From contig NC_064675.1 in the NCBI RefSeq assembly GCF_023278565.1, positions 2,294,001 through 2,358,000 on the forward strand: a DNA stretch of 64,000 bases. The letters are read 5' to 3'. A program made the position numbers and the translations under genes. How positions within the stretch are numbered: the first letter of the stretch is position 1; each line of letters starts with the position of its first letter. Below are positions 12,271 through 24,250 of this stretch, in pieces. The notes under the pieces were generated by a model, which saw only the letters and a program-made list of their open reading frames with translations, was not told the DNA's origin and made no database searches. Source of the stretch: Colletotrichum lupini. Its lineage: Eukaryota > Ascomycota > Sordariomycetes > Glomerellales > Glomerellaceae.

Positions 12271-12963
12271 AAGGGTTAAGACATGGATTAATACGTCTAT
12301 AATGGCAGCAGCTTCTTTGAATAGCAGATGAATGATGAGGTGATGATATAAAAAGTTCCAGATGGGCCTGCTGATCCACCGAGAATCGAAACGCTCTTGT
12401 CGCAAGTTTGGAGATGAGGGAGTTCGCAAATCAAGGCTCACAATTAAGGTAGGTACGTGAGCCGTCTCGTCGGTGGTCAGGGCTCAGTGCTATTTGGGTT
12501 ACCTCTAGTATGCACGCAATTCTTTTGTCAACAAAATAGTGTTGTGGGAATGAGACATGATGTTCCAGATGCTAGTCTACTGCATACACATTTCCAATGG
12601 TCGTCGATTCTCAAAAGAAAACTGTAACAAGAGGAGAACATGACCGTTCGGGCATGGCCCATTCCGTACGCTCACCCAATTGTGCTTCGAAATCGACTAG
12701 CCTCTACAGACTTTGACGAGGATACTCGCGAAGTTCTCTCTTCTAGTCTCAGGTGATACCTAGGGACAGTATTCAAGCACCTGCTGTTCTTCTCTACCAT
12801 AGGAAACGCTGCCATGTCCACAAAGTTACAGGTGTCTAGTACATGAAGCATCATTGATCCTTTCAGGCTCATGTTACGGCCACGAGCAGCGGAATACCCA
12901 CCTGCGTCACCTGTGTAGACCTTTGGCGTTCAAGACCCCGACCTTCATTAACTGAATCAACCT
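12271..12963. other. Intergenic between two convergent 3' ends
   Basis: This is the shared 3' region between the ADH gene (plus) and the LysM gene remnant (minus). Short open frames exist but none has coding character. Confidence 0.5.
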
Positions 12964-13838
12964 CTAAACCTGTACAGATGAGGTAGGATCTTGGGCTTTG
13001 CTTGTCTCTGAACGAGAGGGAATTGATGATTCGATGCTGAAGAACACCCCGGTGGTCTCCCCAATTGGCCCTCCACTGGACACATTTTCATCCATTGAAG
13101 CCTGAGTTGTTGAAGATTCCTTCAATGGTAGCACTGCTGTCTGATGGACCGTAGTGCTCGTCGCCGCCGGTGAGGAAGCACTGATGTTAATGGTGGAATT
13201 GCTTTTCCCAGGTGCTGGTGAGGTTTCCGGTGACTTTTTAGGGATGATTGGAGGCCTAGGAACCACGAAAGTCATGAGCGAGGTGCGCATCGTTGACATG
13301 CTCTAGAACTAGAGTCTGTGACTTACCCGACGCAAATATAACCTGTATTGATCTGACTGAACCCGTCACATTGGATGTAGAGTTTTGGGTTCCACTCCGA
13401 AAGGTCCTTGGGCGAGACTCCATATTGCCTTAACAAGGATTCGCACGAATCCTCGGTCGTCAGTAGGTGCAGTTTACACTGCGCAGGCAGACACATTTCT
13501 TGTCCTGCGCCGAGACCACCGCACCAATTGTCAAGATGTTCATTCGCCTCTACCAGATCCCTACTCGAGACGCTCTGAGCAATAGAAATGCTGTCGCAGG
13601 TATCGCCGTCTTGGACGTGGTACGTGGTGGCGCAATCTGCTGACATGCGTTGGGCTGACCAACTCTGAGCCCCTATGGTCGGGGATGCGGACAAGTCCGG
13701 AGGGGCCACTGTTGAGCTGATGGCATATGGCAACGGACTAGTGTAGGTGTACCCTGTGGCGCCACAGCTCGAGGTCACGGACTGAAACTCAACAGCCCGC
13801 GATTCGGTGTGGCCGATAGGAGAGTTGACTTCAATTTC
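12964..13838 (-). pseudogene. LysM-domain protein gene, 3' half (split by copia insertion)
   Basis: C-terminal part of a secreted LysM protein. The minus-strand frame runs 13833-13327, then an intron (13256-13326, donor GTAAGT, acceptor CCTAG), then 13255-12964. It holds two LysM-like modules, one starting TTYHVQDGDTC and a second starting CKLHLLTTEDSC, followed by a Ser/Thr/Pro-rich tail of about 95 residues. LysM modules bind chitin or related N-acetylglucosamine polymers. Fungal secreted LysM proteins are known to protect hyphae or mask chitin. This half has no start codon or signal peptide: its frame runs straight into the LTR at 13839. The missing N-terminus lies at 28847-29512, and the frame matches exactly across the target duplication. 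Without the 5' half this fragment should not yield a secreted product. Confidence 0.9.
13834..13838. repeat. Target-site duplication ATTTC, left copy
   Basis: The same five bases occur at 28847-28851, immediately after the right LTR. This marks the insertion point of the outer copia element inside a LysM exon. Confidence 0.93.
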
Positions 13839-14064
13839 TGTTAGATTACGAGGCAGAAAAGGGGCCCTATTAGGTAGTTAAGGTAGGGGTAGTAGGTAGG
13901 CAGTCTGGGCCCGTGCAGACGGACCCTTCTACCTACCTATACCCACTAAGGGACCGCGGGCTCTGCCTACGATCTTCCCCTTTTATATATATATAATAGA
14001 CCTATACTAACCTATTAACCTAGTTATAACTAAAAGGTCTAACTTACTTATATATATATTAATA
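13839..14064 (+). repeat. Left LTR of the outer copia element
   Basis: Begins TGTTAG and ends AATA (RIPed from a CA end). Aligns end to end with 28622-28846; most differences I followed at the ends are C/T or G/A, as RIP produces. The first ~150 bases still keep TG and CA sites; the rest does not. Confidence 0.93.
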
Positions 14065-16151
14065 CTAATTAGTAATTAAATTATATATATATTTTTATTA
14101 TAAGTTAATAAGGATATAATTATAAAAAAAATAGCCTCGACCTACCTCGCTAGCTATTTTAACTTATTAACTTAGTTCTATCTATTTAATTAATAATAAG
14201 CGGCCTAGTTTATATTACTTCAACTCTCTTTTATTATTATTAACTAACGATTAATTAACTAGTTACGGGCCGTTAAGAGCGCGCTTTATTATATATAATC
14301 TTTTTTATTAAAACTACTATTATAAAAAAATTAACTACTTTACTATTATTATTAACCTCGCCTCTATTATTAATATTATTTTTACTAGCCTTATTATTAT
14401 TATTAACTTCTTTTTAATTAAGCCGCTTATAAAAGAATTTATTTTAAATATATTATAGCTAAGTACTACTTTAAACTAATAATAAGTAAGAGGAGATTAA
14501 TTACTAAGAAATTAATTTAATAATTACTAATATATTAGTACTTAATAATAATAAAACTTTCGAAATTATAAGTACGTTAATAATAAATCTTTTATTAATA
14601 GCGAAGTATTCTGAGATACTAAGGAAAAGAAAAGATCTTAATAATAATAGTAGTAAGGATTTATTTTATATTATTAATAAATCTACTTTTTTTTAACTTA
14701 ATAAAAGCTCTAAGACTAGATTAATAAAAATAAAGTACGAAAAGTACTAAAAGAAATTATCAATTAGTAACTAACGGAATCCTCTATTTATTATTAAAAA
14801 TACGGCTATAAAAGGCCTTTTTTCTTTTTTTATGACTTTTTATTAACTTTAGTAACTTTCTATTTATAAACCTCGTTAAAAAAATAGAATTTTTTAATTA
14901 ATAATAATAGCCCGCTTATTACTATTAAAACGATCGCTATAACCGACTTACTACTCCTTTTAACCTAACTAATATTATATTATAATTATAATATAATAAT
15001 TACCTCTTATAATAATCTTTTATTATATAACTTACTTCGTAAATATATTATAATAACCGCTAGCCTTAGTAATGAATAAAAAAGGTCTAATAATTAATTA
15101 ATATTACCTCTAGTTTACTTTTACTTTTAAATTATAAAACTATACTTAATTTTAATTTATTAATAGGACTACGTTAACTTAACTTAATAAGGCTTATTTA
15201 ATATTATACCTACCCTTATAAATAATAAAAAGCTTAATACTTTCGTCCTTTATATAATAAGATATTATTACTAAAACGGCTTAATAAGTAAGGAGCTATA
15301 AAAGGATTTTAAAACCGATTTTTAAAGCTAAGAAGTAGGGGACTTTTTAAGAATAAAAAGTATAATTCTTAAGAAGCTAAGAGACTTTTTTATAAATAAT
15401 AATATTAATTTAATAATTAAAAATCGTAATTAAATAGTAAAGAAGATCGCTAGTACCCTTAATATTTAATACTTCCTTACTTAAACTTTTAAAGAGATTA
15501 TAGTTTATTATAACCGTATTAAATACTTTAATATATTATATTACGATCTTTACTTCTTTTACTTAATACTCCTATAGTTAATAAATACTAATAATTTTAT
15601 TTAATAAGCTAAAGAGATAGTAAGGGAATCCGTATAACCCTAACTTACTTAATTTTAATAATTAAAATTCTAACCTTAGCCTCGCTATTAACTAACTAAT
15701 TTACTACCTTTTTAAAAAAGAAAAAAAAAAGAACTAAAAAATAAAATTATTATTACTTAATAACAAAATCTATCCCGTTAAATATTATACTTCGATATAA
15801 AAACTAAAAATAATATTATACTTAATACTTACTAATTAATTAACCTTACTAAGCTCTATAATAATAAAAATAAGTATAATAACGAGAAGTACGATATTTT
15901 TAATAAAAAGCTTTAGATTTTTAAAATATTATATTAACGGGCGGGAATTAGTAAATAATACTATTTTAATACTTTTTTAAATATATTTAAAAAAAGGGCG
16001 TTAACTTTTTATTTTAACTAACTTAGTAATATTTCTAACCCGCTAAGCTTTAATATAATATACTAAAAAACCTAAAAATACTTTAAGTTATTTATAAGCC
16101 GTTAAAACTACTTTACTAAGCTCTATAACCTCTATTAATATTTTATAGTTT
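14065..16151 (+). other. Outer copia internal region, 5' part (gag-like)
   Basis: Heavily RIPed and without an intact frame. About 15,300-15,400 carries a Lys-rich stretch that may be gag, by position after the 5' LTR. No primer-binding site is recognisable because of the mutations. Confidence 0.45.
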
Positions 16152-16156
16152 ATAAG
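16152..16156. repeat. Target-site duplication ATAAG, left copy (nested element)
   Basis: Matches 24246-24250 and flanks the inner gypsy element, showing it jumped into the copia element. Confidence 0.88.
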
Positions 16157-16346
16157 TATAATGGATTCGGGATACGGCCGGCAATAGGACGCCGATAACT
16201 TAGCAACCGGTATATAGATCTTATTATAAAAAAACTTTATAAAAAGCAAAGCCCTTACGAAGGACTTTATAAGTTTTAGTTTTATAATATACTTATATTT
16301 ATATTATAACCTCGCTAATTAAGTATTTATAGCCTAATCTTTTATA
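16157..16346 (+). repeat. Left LTR of the nested gypsy element
   Basis: Starts TATAATGGATTC (start RIPed from TG) and ends TTATA. Aligns over its whole length with 24056-24245. Confidence 0.9.
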
Positions 16347-19300
16347 ATTCTAAAGCTTTTATTTTTATAAAATAACTAATATAAATAATAATAAATTATA
16401 AAAACGAACGGAACGTTAATAAAACGACGCCTAGTTATTAATAAAGAGCCGTTAGTATTAATAAGTTATAGCTATTTAGAGTTAATTATTTAACCCTATT
16501 CTATTTAAAAAAACGAGCTTATTATAGGGCGAGTCCTACTTAAATACTAATATTTATAAAAGAGCTAAATAAAGAAAATAATCGGGGTAAATTACCCTTA
16601 TAGGCTAGTTACCTTATTAATACCCTAAAGACCTTATTTATTATAAACGGGGTATTTATTAATAACCGATTATTAAATATATAAAGTTAAGGCGTATATA
16701 AAGGCGCAGATAGTACTAAAATAGCTAGTTTAATAAACCCTATAAGCCTAATAATAACCTATTTTTATAAAATAATAAAAATAATAATTAAAAATCGAAA
16801 TTAAAAACGGCGTTAATATAAGGAGCTCGTTTAATAGCTTACTAAGTAGCTAGCGACGTATTTAGGTTAACGAAAATATAAAAAGCCTCCTTTTTATAAC
16901 TATAAACCGATCGGAAAAGAGTTTACGAGTACCTAAGTAGTAGACTAGATTATTATTATAAAAGTAAGTAATAAGCTTCGTATAAAAAGCACTATAAAAT
17001 AATATATTAAATAGGCCCTATTTAAAATATCCTTATTATTATAAACGTAATAGTATAATTACGAGAAGAGCCTCTAAGATCCCCTTTCTTAGGGTAACTT
17101 TTTAGCGTTTATTTATTAATAGTATATAGACCCCGAGGATTAAGAACGGGAATATTATAAAGAGCTAAGGATAAAAAAGCTAAAAAAGGGCTAGACCCTT
17201 ACTTAGTTCCTCGCTAAGTAGTTAGCGATTTATTATAACCTAAGTATAAAAGATATAGAGAATTTAAAAATAGAGGTATATTAGTTCTTTTTTAAACTAT
17301 TATTTTAGTTATAGGACGATCTAATTTATTATAAAGTCTTAATTAAGAGAGTACGTAATATAGCTTATAAAGCTAATAAATTATAATTATTAAATTAATA
17401 AAAAGGCAGCGACTAGTCGTAAAAAGACGGTAAAAAGAGGCTATATCCGTTATTAAAATAACCGCGTTAAATATCCCCCTTTTATAAAAAAAAGAGTAAA
17501 GAGAGCTTTAAGGGGCTAAGCTCTAGGGACTCGCTAAGAGTAATATTATAAAAGCTGTATAATAAAAGTGCTCGCGCCGAGCTATTATAAAAGCGTCGTA
17601 ATAGTAATATTAAGTACTTTACGTATAATAAAATAGGTTATATATTTAGTAAGTACTAAAAAAATAAGTCGGGAAGTAAGGGTAACGATAAGCTAACGTA
17701 CCCCTAATTAAAGCTAATATTAATAACTATCTAACGGGTTATTACTAAACTAAGAGTTATAGAGGTTAACTTATTAAAAAACGAATAAGTATAGGTAATA
17801 TACTTAATACGCTTATACTAAGTATTAAGAAAGTACTAATAGGGATAATTATAAAGGGTAGGGTAATAGTTCTACGAAGTATTATTAAAAAGCTAATAGA
17901 AGTTAATATAAATATATATTTTAAAATAGATATTATTAATACTAGGCTCGTAACTTACTTAGGGTTAACCCCGGCTATTATTATAGCTCCCTCGTTAAGG
18001 GACCTTTAGAATAAAGCTATAGGCTAGGGAAAAGCTTACTAATTAACGCTCTTCCTTATTAACTATTATAAATAGCTAAAGAAGATTCGGTAATTATTTA
18101 CCGTAATTAATAAGGATAAAAGAATAGTAAACCTCTTATTATTATAATTATTAATAAGTTAAGAGGGTATTCGTATTAATATAGTAACGAATATATAGTC
18201 ATACGAGCCTATCTCGGTTACCGAACTAAAAATAATAACTCGTAATATTATTAAGAATTATAAAAGAGTATATATATTATATATTATTATTATAAAAAGT
18301 ATTGCGGGGGTAATAAAGACTAAACTATAAGGGGGTTTATTATTAAAACTTTAATTAAAAATAGAGACGTTTAATAAGTAGTTAGTAAAGGGACCGTAGT
18401 TATATAGCGGGGTAGAATACTTTATTAACTTAGTTCTAGGTATTAAATTACTATATAGTCCTATCTATCCGTTAAATAAAAAATAACTCGATAAGCTTCG
18501 TACGTATATTATTAAGAACTTAGTAAACGGTCGTATTATACTTTTAGTTAATAAAGCTAGGGTACCGATCCTCTTTATATTAAAAAAGGACGGTACGCTA
18601 CGCCTCTATATAAACTACTACGGGCTAAATAAAATAACTATAAAAAATCGATACTTATTACTACTTATTAATAAGCTCCTAAATAGGCTTCGCAAAGCGA
18701 AATAGATTTTAAAAATAAATATTAAGGATACTTATTACTATATCTAAATTAAAAAAGAAGATTAATAAAAAATAGCGTTCTGGAGCTAATATAATTACTT
18801 TAAATATATTATTATACTTTTTAAGCTAACGAACGTACCCGCAACGTTCTAAGCGTATATTTACCGAGCGCTCGCTAACTTACTAAATACTTATTATATA
18901 GTATATATAAACGATCTAATAATTTACTTAATAATAAAAGAGTAGTATACGGAGGATATTAAAAAGGTCCTCTAACGTCTACGTTTATATAGGCTTTTTA
19001 CTAAATTATTAAAGTGCTCGTTTTATTAAAAGAGGGTCGAGTTCTTAAGTTATATTATTATACTAAAAGGAATTAAGATTAACTTATTATAAGTACGAAC
19101 AATTGCTAACTAAAAGGCGCTAGAGTCTATTAGGGATATCTAAGTATTCCTAGGGTTCTATAACTTCTATTAGAAGTTTATTACTAAATATTTAGGTATT
19201 GTTATATTAATAATAGTATTATTAAAAATAGAAAAGGGGTAGATAAGGGACTTTTAGTAGACTAAGGAAGTAGATAAAGTATTTAATTAGCTAAAGGTCG

Positions 19301-22045
19301 CTTTTATCTCGGTAACCGTACTTACGTACTAGAACTTATAACGTATTATATAAGTAGAAACTAACGCTTTAATTAAAACTATTATAATAATCTTATTATA
19401 ATAAGCTAATAAAGAATAATAACCCGTTATTTATTAGTTATAAAAGCTTACGGATATAGAGTAATAATAGGCTACGGGCTAATAAGAACTACTTATTATA
19501 ATAAAAGGGCTAGAGTACTAGGCTTATTACTTCTAGGGCTTTTTATAAAAGTTTATAGTCCTAACGGACTACTAAGTACTTAAAAAAGTAATTAATATAC
19601 TAGCGCGGGACCTTTAGGAAAGGCTCGTAAAGTAGGTATATAAACTATTAATATTTAACTTTAACTTAGAACACTAACTAAGGAAAACGAACCCGGTAAA
19701 TAGTCTATTTAAAAAGCTAGACTATATAAAAAGAGAAGTGCTTTATAAGGACGTCCTCCCTACGCTAACTTAAAAACTACGTTTTATTAGTAAACTACTA
19801 CCCAACGTTTAGTAAAGGATAATTAGCTTAAAAAGATAAAATAATATTATTAAGGTATACGTTTAAGTAGTTAAGGCCTCCCTTTATAATCCTAGCTAGA
19901 TATTAACTAGCTCTAAGGATAGGGAATCCTCTCTTTTATATTAGTAACGTATTATAGGGTATATTAATAAAATAGTAATAGTTATTATTATAATAACTTA
20001 AGGTAAGAAAGTAAGAGAGTTATTAATAAACGCTCGTTAACGGTTTAATAAGGATAAAAAGGAGTTAAATAGAGCTAGGGTTACTATATTAAAATAATAT
20101 ATCCTACGCCTTATTATAAAAGAGCTTATAAAAGATAAAACGGTATTCGCTTCTTATTTTTTATTAAAGATTAAAGAGCTCGTTAAAAAATTATAAGCTA
20201 AAAACGAGTTTTATATATTATAATTAATAAGAGTTCGTACTATAACTAGCGAGCTAAGAGTATATTTACTTAACGAATAGGGTATATTATTTTTTAAAAA
20301 AAGACTTATTATTCTTTAAATAGAGTCTTTTTAAATAAAGATCCTTTATTAATACTACGACGATTATAAAATAAGTTATATAAGAGCTACGAAAACTCTC
20401 GAGCTAATTTAAAAAAAGTTCTATTAAAAAAATATTTAATAAGATATCTAAAAATACGTTAAGAACTATAAGTATTATTTAGGAGTTATAACCTTAAGAT
20501 ATAAGTCGTACGGGTAGTTATAGTTATTATTACTACCCTTATACTTATTCTAAGAAATATCTATAAACTTTATTACGGGACTATTACTAAGCGCTTATAA
20601 TAACGGTATAAAGTATAATAATATCGTAGTTATTATTTATTATATAATAAAGTTCGCAAAGTTCTTACTTATTATTAAAATATTTAACGTAATATAAATA
20701 ATAAGTATCTTATACTAAGAGGTTAAATATAAGTTCGGTATACCTAAAGGTATTATTACGAATAGAAATAAGCTCTTTATAAGCGTATTTTAAAAAGAGT
20801 TTACTAAAGAATAGGTAATACGTTACTAACTATTTACTACGTATTATTTATAAACGGATAGCTAAACGGAGCGAACTTATTAAATATTAAAAAAGTATTT
20901 AAGGATTTATACTAAGGGCTCGCTAAATAAGTAGGTAGTATAGCTAGAAAAGGCCGAGTTTATATATAATAATAACTAATACTCTATTATAAAAGTATCC
21001 CCGTATATAGTACTATATAGCTATTACCCTAAGTACGTTAAATATATACTTAATTATAAAGCTATAGTCTAAGGGGTTTAAAAAAGGGTTTAGAAAATTA
21101 GAGAAATTAGGGCCTAGGCTACGTAAGTATAAGTATAAGCCTCTAAAAGCTAAGTAGCTTATTATAATAAAAAATATATTTTAAAAGAGTTTAATTATAA
21201 AGAGGTCGTCGGCTTATTAATAAAGAACATACGATTTAAAAATAATAAACTAATACCGAGATATATTAAAATAATAATAGCTAAAAGGGTAAGGAAATAG
21301 GCTTACTAAGTATATTTATTAAAGTAGTATTAGAGAATATATAATATTTTCCTAGTTTCCTAGCTTAAGTTATAAGGAAATCGCTAAATAGTTAGTAATT
21401 AAATAGTAAATCTCCTAGAGTTAGAAGATAAGTAAGACGTTTAGAAAGTTAAAGAAATCGTTATAATATAAGGTAAGGGAGGAAACTTATAATATCTTAT
21501 TAAATAGGCTAAGTAGCTTACTAAGTATAATACGTAAGAGCTTATTAAGTATTTTAAAGGGGTAGTAAAAGTAGTTAATAAATTTAAATACTATAAAAAA
21601 AGAGTATATATAAAATAGGATAATAAATATTAAGTTCGTAGTAAAAGGTCGCCGAAGATAAGTTAATTAATAATATACTATAGAACCCTTTTTATTTAGC
21701 TTAGCGCAATTTTTAAAAAAAAGATATAGTATTATAACCCTTAATAATATATTACTAAGAGATTACTTAGATTTAGTTACGTAAGAGGAGTAACTTATAT
21801 AATACTAGTAGTAATAATAATAGCTTTAGCGTATACTTTTAAAGCTTAATAATTAGTAATAGTAGTCCGCTTAGTAAGTAAAAAGTAAAGAGGCTTTATA
21901 CGCATACTTAGCTAACTACTTAGAATAAGGCCGTTAACTTTATTAATATTACGATAGGTAAAAGAGAGGCGGTTAAAGTTACGTAAAGTATTATATATAT
22001 TAATAATAATAATTTATAAAGCGTTCGCTACTTAGTTATTATTAA

Positions 22046-22185
22046 AGGCTATAATAAGAGGTATAATAAGAGCTATAATAAGAGGTATAACGGGAGCTAT
22101 AATAAGAAGTATAATAAGAGCTATAATAAGAGGTATAATAGGAGCTATAATAAAAAGCGGAGTAAGAAGCGAAGTAGGGGCTATA
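22046..22185 (+). repeat. Short tandem repeat array inside the nested gypsy element
   Basis: About eleven near-identical 12-nt units alternating between GCTATAATAAGA- and GGTATAATAAGA-like forms. In one plus frame it reads as repeated [R/S]-YNK. It lies after the integrase region, so it may have encoded a low-complexity tail or a separate 3' ORF. Confidence 0.8.
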
Positions 22186-24055
22186 ATATTATTATCGTTA
22201 GTAATAAGTCGGGGACGGGGGACGTTATCCGAGGTAACGCTCTCGTAGTCCTAGTTAAGCTAAGGGACTTTAGTAATATTAATATTTATAAAGAACTTAG
22301 TAACGTTAAACTACTTATTATAACCCGTAGCTTTAATTTTAATATAAATAATAGCCTTATCGAGCTATTATAAAGCCTTTATTTAGAGCGAGAGGAGTAT
22401 AATACTAGCCTTATTAAGATTTAAAATAATATAACTAAGGGCTAGGGCACCCTCGTTTATACTAAAAAGAGCGTCGTAAGTAGGGGTTAATAAGTTATTA
22501 ATATTAAAATAATAGTACTTATTATAACGTTAAAAAAGAGAATTCTCTAAGTTATTACCGAGCTCCTTAAATTCGGTATCCTTATACTAGGACTTATTAA
22601 ACTTAAACCTAAAGTCGTCCCGCTCGTTATTATTATTAAGAATATAGTTAGTAATAAGAGTACGCTTTTTAATAAGAGTCCGAGTCTCGGGACTATAGGA
22701 AATAGGAGTAGCGCTATATTTAATAATAATATAAATAAGCACCTTATTTACTAAGAACTTAGTAATGCGTTTATAAAAAATAAAAAAAATAAAAAACTCC
22801 TAGATACGTATAATAATAACGCCTTTAAAAATCTCCTTATAATACTAAGCTAAAGCGTTAAGGTTATTTTATAAAGCGGTCGTATAGCTATTATTATAAA
22901 AATAAACCGGCTAAAAGCGACTAAGGCGGAAGATAATCTTAGTCTTATTATTAATATTAAAAATACTAGCTTAAGAAAAGAAATCTAAGTTAGTAAGAAA
23001 AAAATTTACCGAACGATTACCGACGACTTATTATAATTAAAATTAATAAGTTTAGATATTCGTAATTAATAACAAGCTCTTAGAGAGTAGCCTATTTAAA
23101 ATAGACCTTTTTTATTTTATTACCCGCTAACGGGTTAGTAATATAAATAACGACCTTCTCTTACGTATTAATAATATAATTAAAAGTATAAAAAACGTAG
23201 CTACGCTTATAGGAGTTAAGGCTACCCTACTCCTTAGTATTATAAAACTCTATAAGGGTATTCTAAGTAAACTAAGTAGCGCTATATAGCTCCTCGGGAA
23301 CCTAAGAGATATCGTTAGCTAATATTTAATAATAAATTAATAAGGACTCGACGACTTATAGTAGAATACTTCTTCTTATTAATCTAATAAATAATATACT
23401 TAGTAACGTAAGTACTAATAATATAAATAAGCTTATTAATATTATAATATAAACTAGCTAAGTAGTATATATAAGGAGTATTACTATAAAGACTGCGGAA
23501 GCCCTTCTTAGGATTATATTTTATATTAAGTATATCCTAAATATATAAAATAGTAGACATTTCGGTAAATACTTAGCAATAGTATAATAAGAGAGTCGTA
23601 ATTAGGAAACGATACGGAATTAGAATATTATAAAAAAAAAAGTATAGTTATATAAAAAAGAATTCGTAGAACGGTTACTAAATAAAAAAAGAGAAAAAAA
23701 AGTAAATACGTAACTAGTAATAAATAAAAAATCTTTTATTATAATCGATAGCTTAGTAATAATAATAACTACGAGGTTAGGCGGGCTCTTATATATTATA
23801 ACGGTTAGAATACTTTATTATAAATATATATTATTAATATAATAACTAATTAGCGCGCTATTACTAAATAATAATAATAAAGTATCCGTTAAATAAGGAG
23901 ATAGGAGTAATACCTTATTCCTAAGTAAAAAAGGATATTATTAATACCTTATAGAATTTATTATAAATAACGACGTTAATAGCTTTATTATTAACGTTAA
24001 AAAAAGATATTACGTAATAACTTTAGGGACTAAAGTTACGTAAGGGGGGAGTAAT

Positions 24056-24245
24056 TATAATAAATTCGGAATACGGCCGGTAATAAGACGTCGATAACTT
24101 AGTAATTAGTATACGGATCTTATTATAAAAGAATTTTTTAAAAAGTAGAGCCCTTATAAAGGACTTTATAAGCTTTAGTTTTATAATATACTTATACTTA
24201 TATTATAGCCTCGCTAGTTAAGTGCTTATAGCCTAATCTCTTATA
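24056..24245 (+). repeat. Right LTR of the nested gypsy element
   Basis: Pairs with 16157-16346, equal length (190 nt), followed directly by the ATAAG duplication. Confidence 0.9.
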
Positions 24246-24250
24246 ATAAG
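24246..24250. repeat. Target-site duplication ATAAG, right copy (nested element)
   Basis: Second copy of the duplication at 16152-16156. Confidence 0.88.

Larger units (their letters stand above)
16157..24245 (+). mobile_element. Nested Ty3/gypsy LTR retrotransposon, RIP-degraded
   Basis: 8,089 bases with two 190-nt LTRs and an exact ATAAG duplication. Plus-strand domain order is gag, RT/RNase H, integrase, which defines Ty3/gypsy. At about 17,610 a zinc-knuckle remnant reads KYFTYNKIGYIFSKY, with Tyr where Cys is expected (TGT to TAT by RIP). At about 18,460-18,770 the RT reads LRTYIIKNLVNGRI, then FILKKDGTLRLYINYYGLN, then INIKDTYYYI. At about 20,560-21,060 the integrase core has SINFITGLLLSAYNNG, KFGIPKGIITN and KKYLRIYTKGSLNK, with the catalytic Asp codons altered in places. 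RIP has destroyed all frames. About 2.2 kb between the integrase and the 3' LTR is unexplained by standard domains. Confidence 0.9.
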
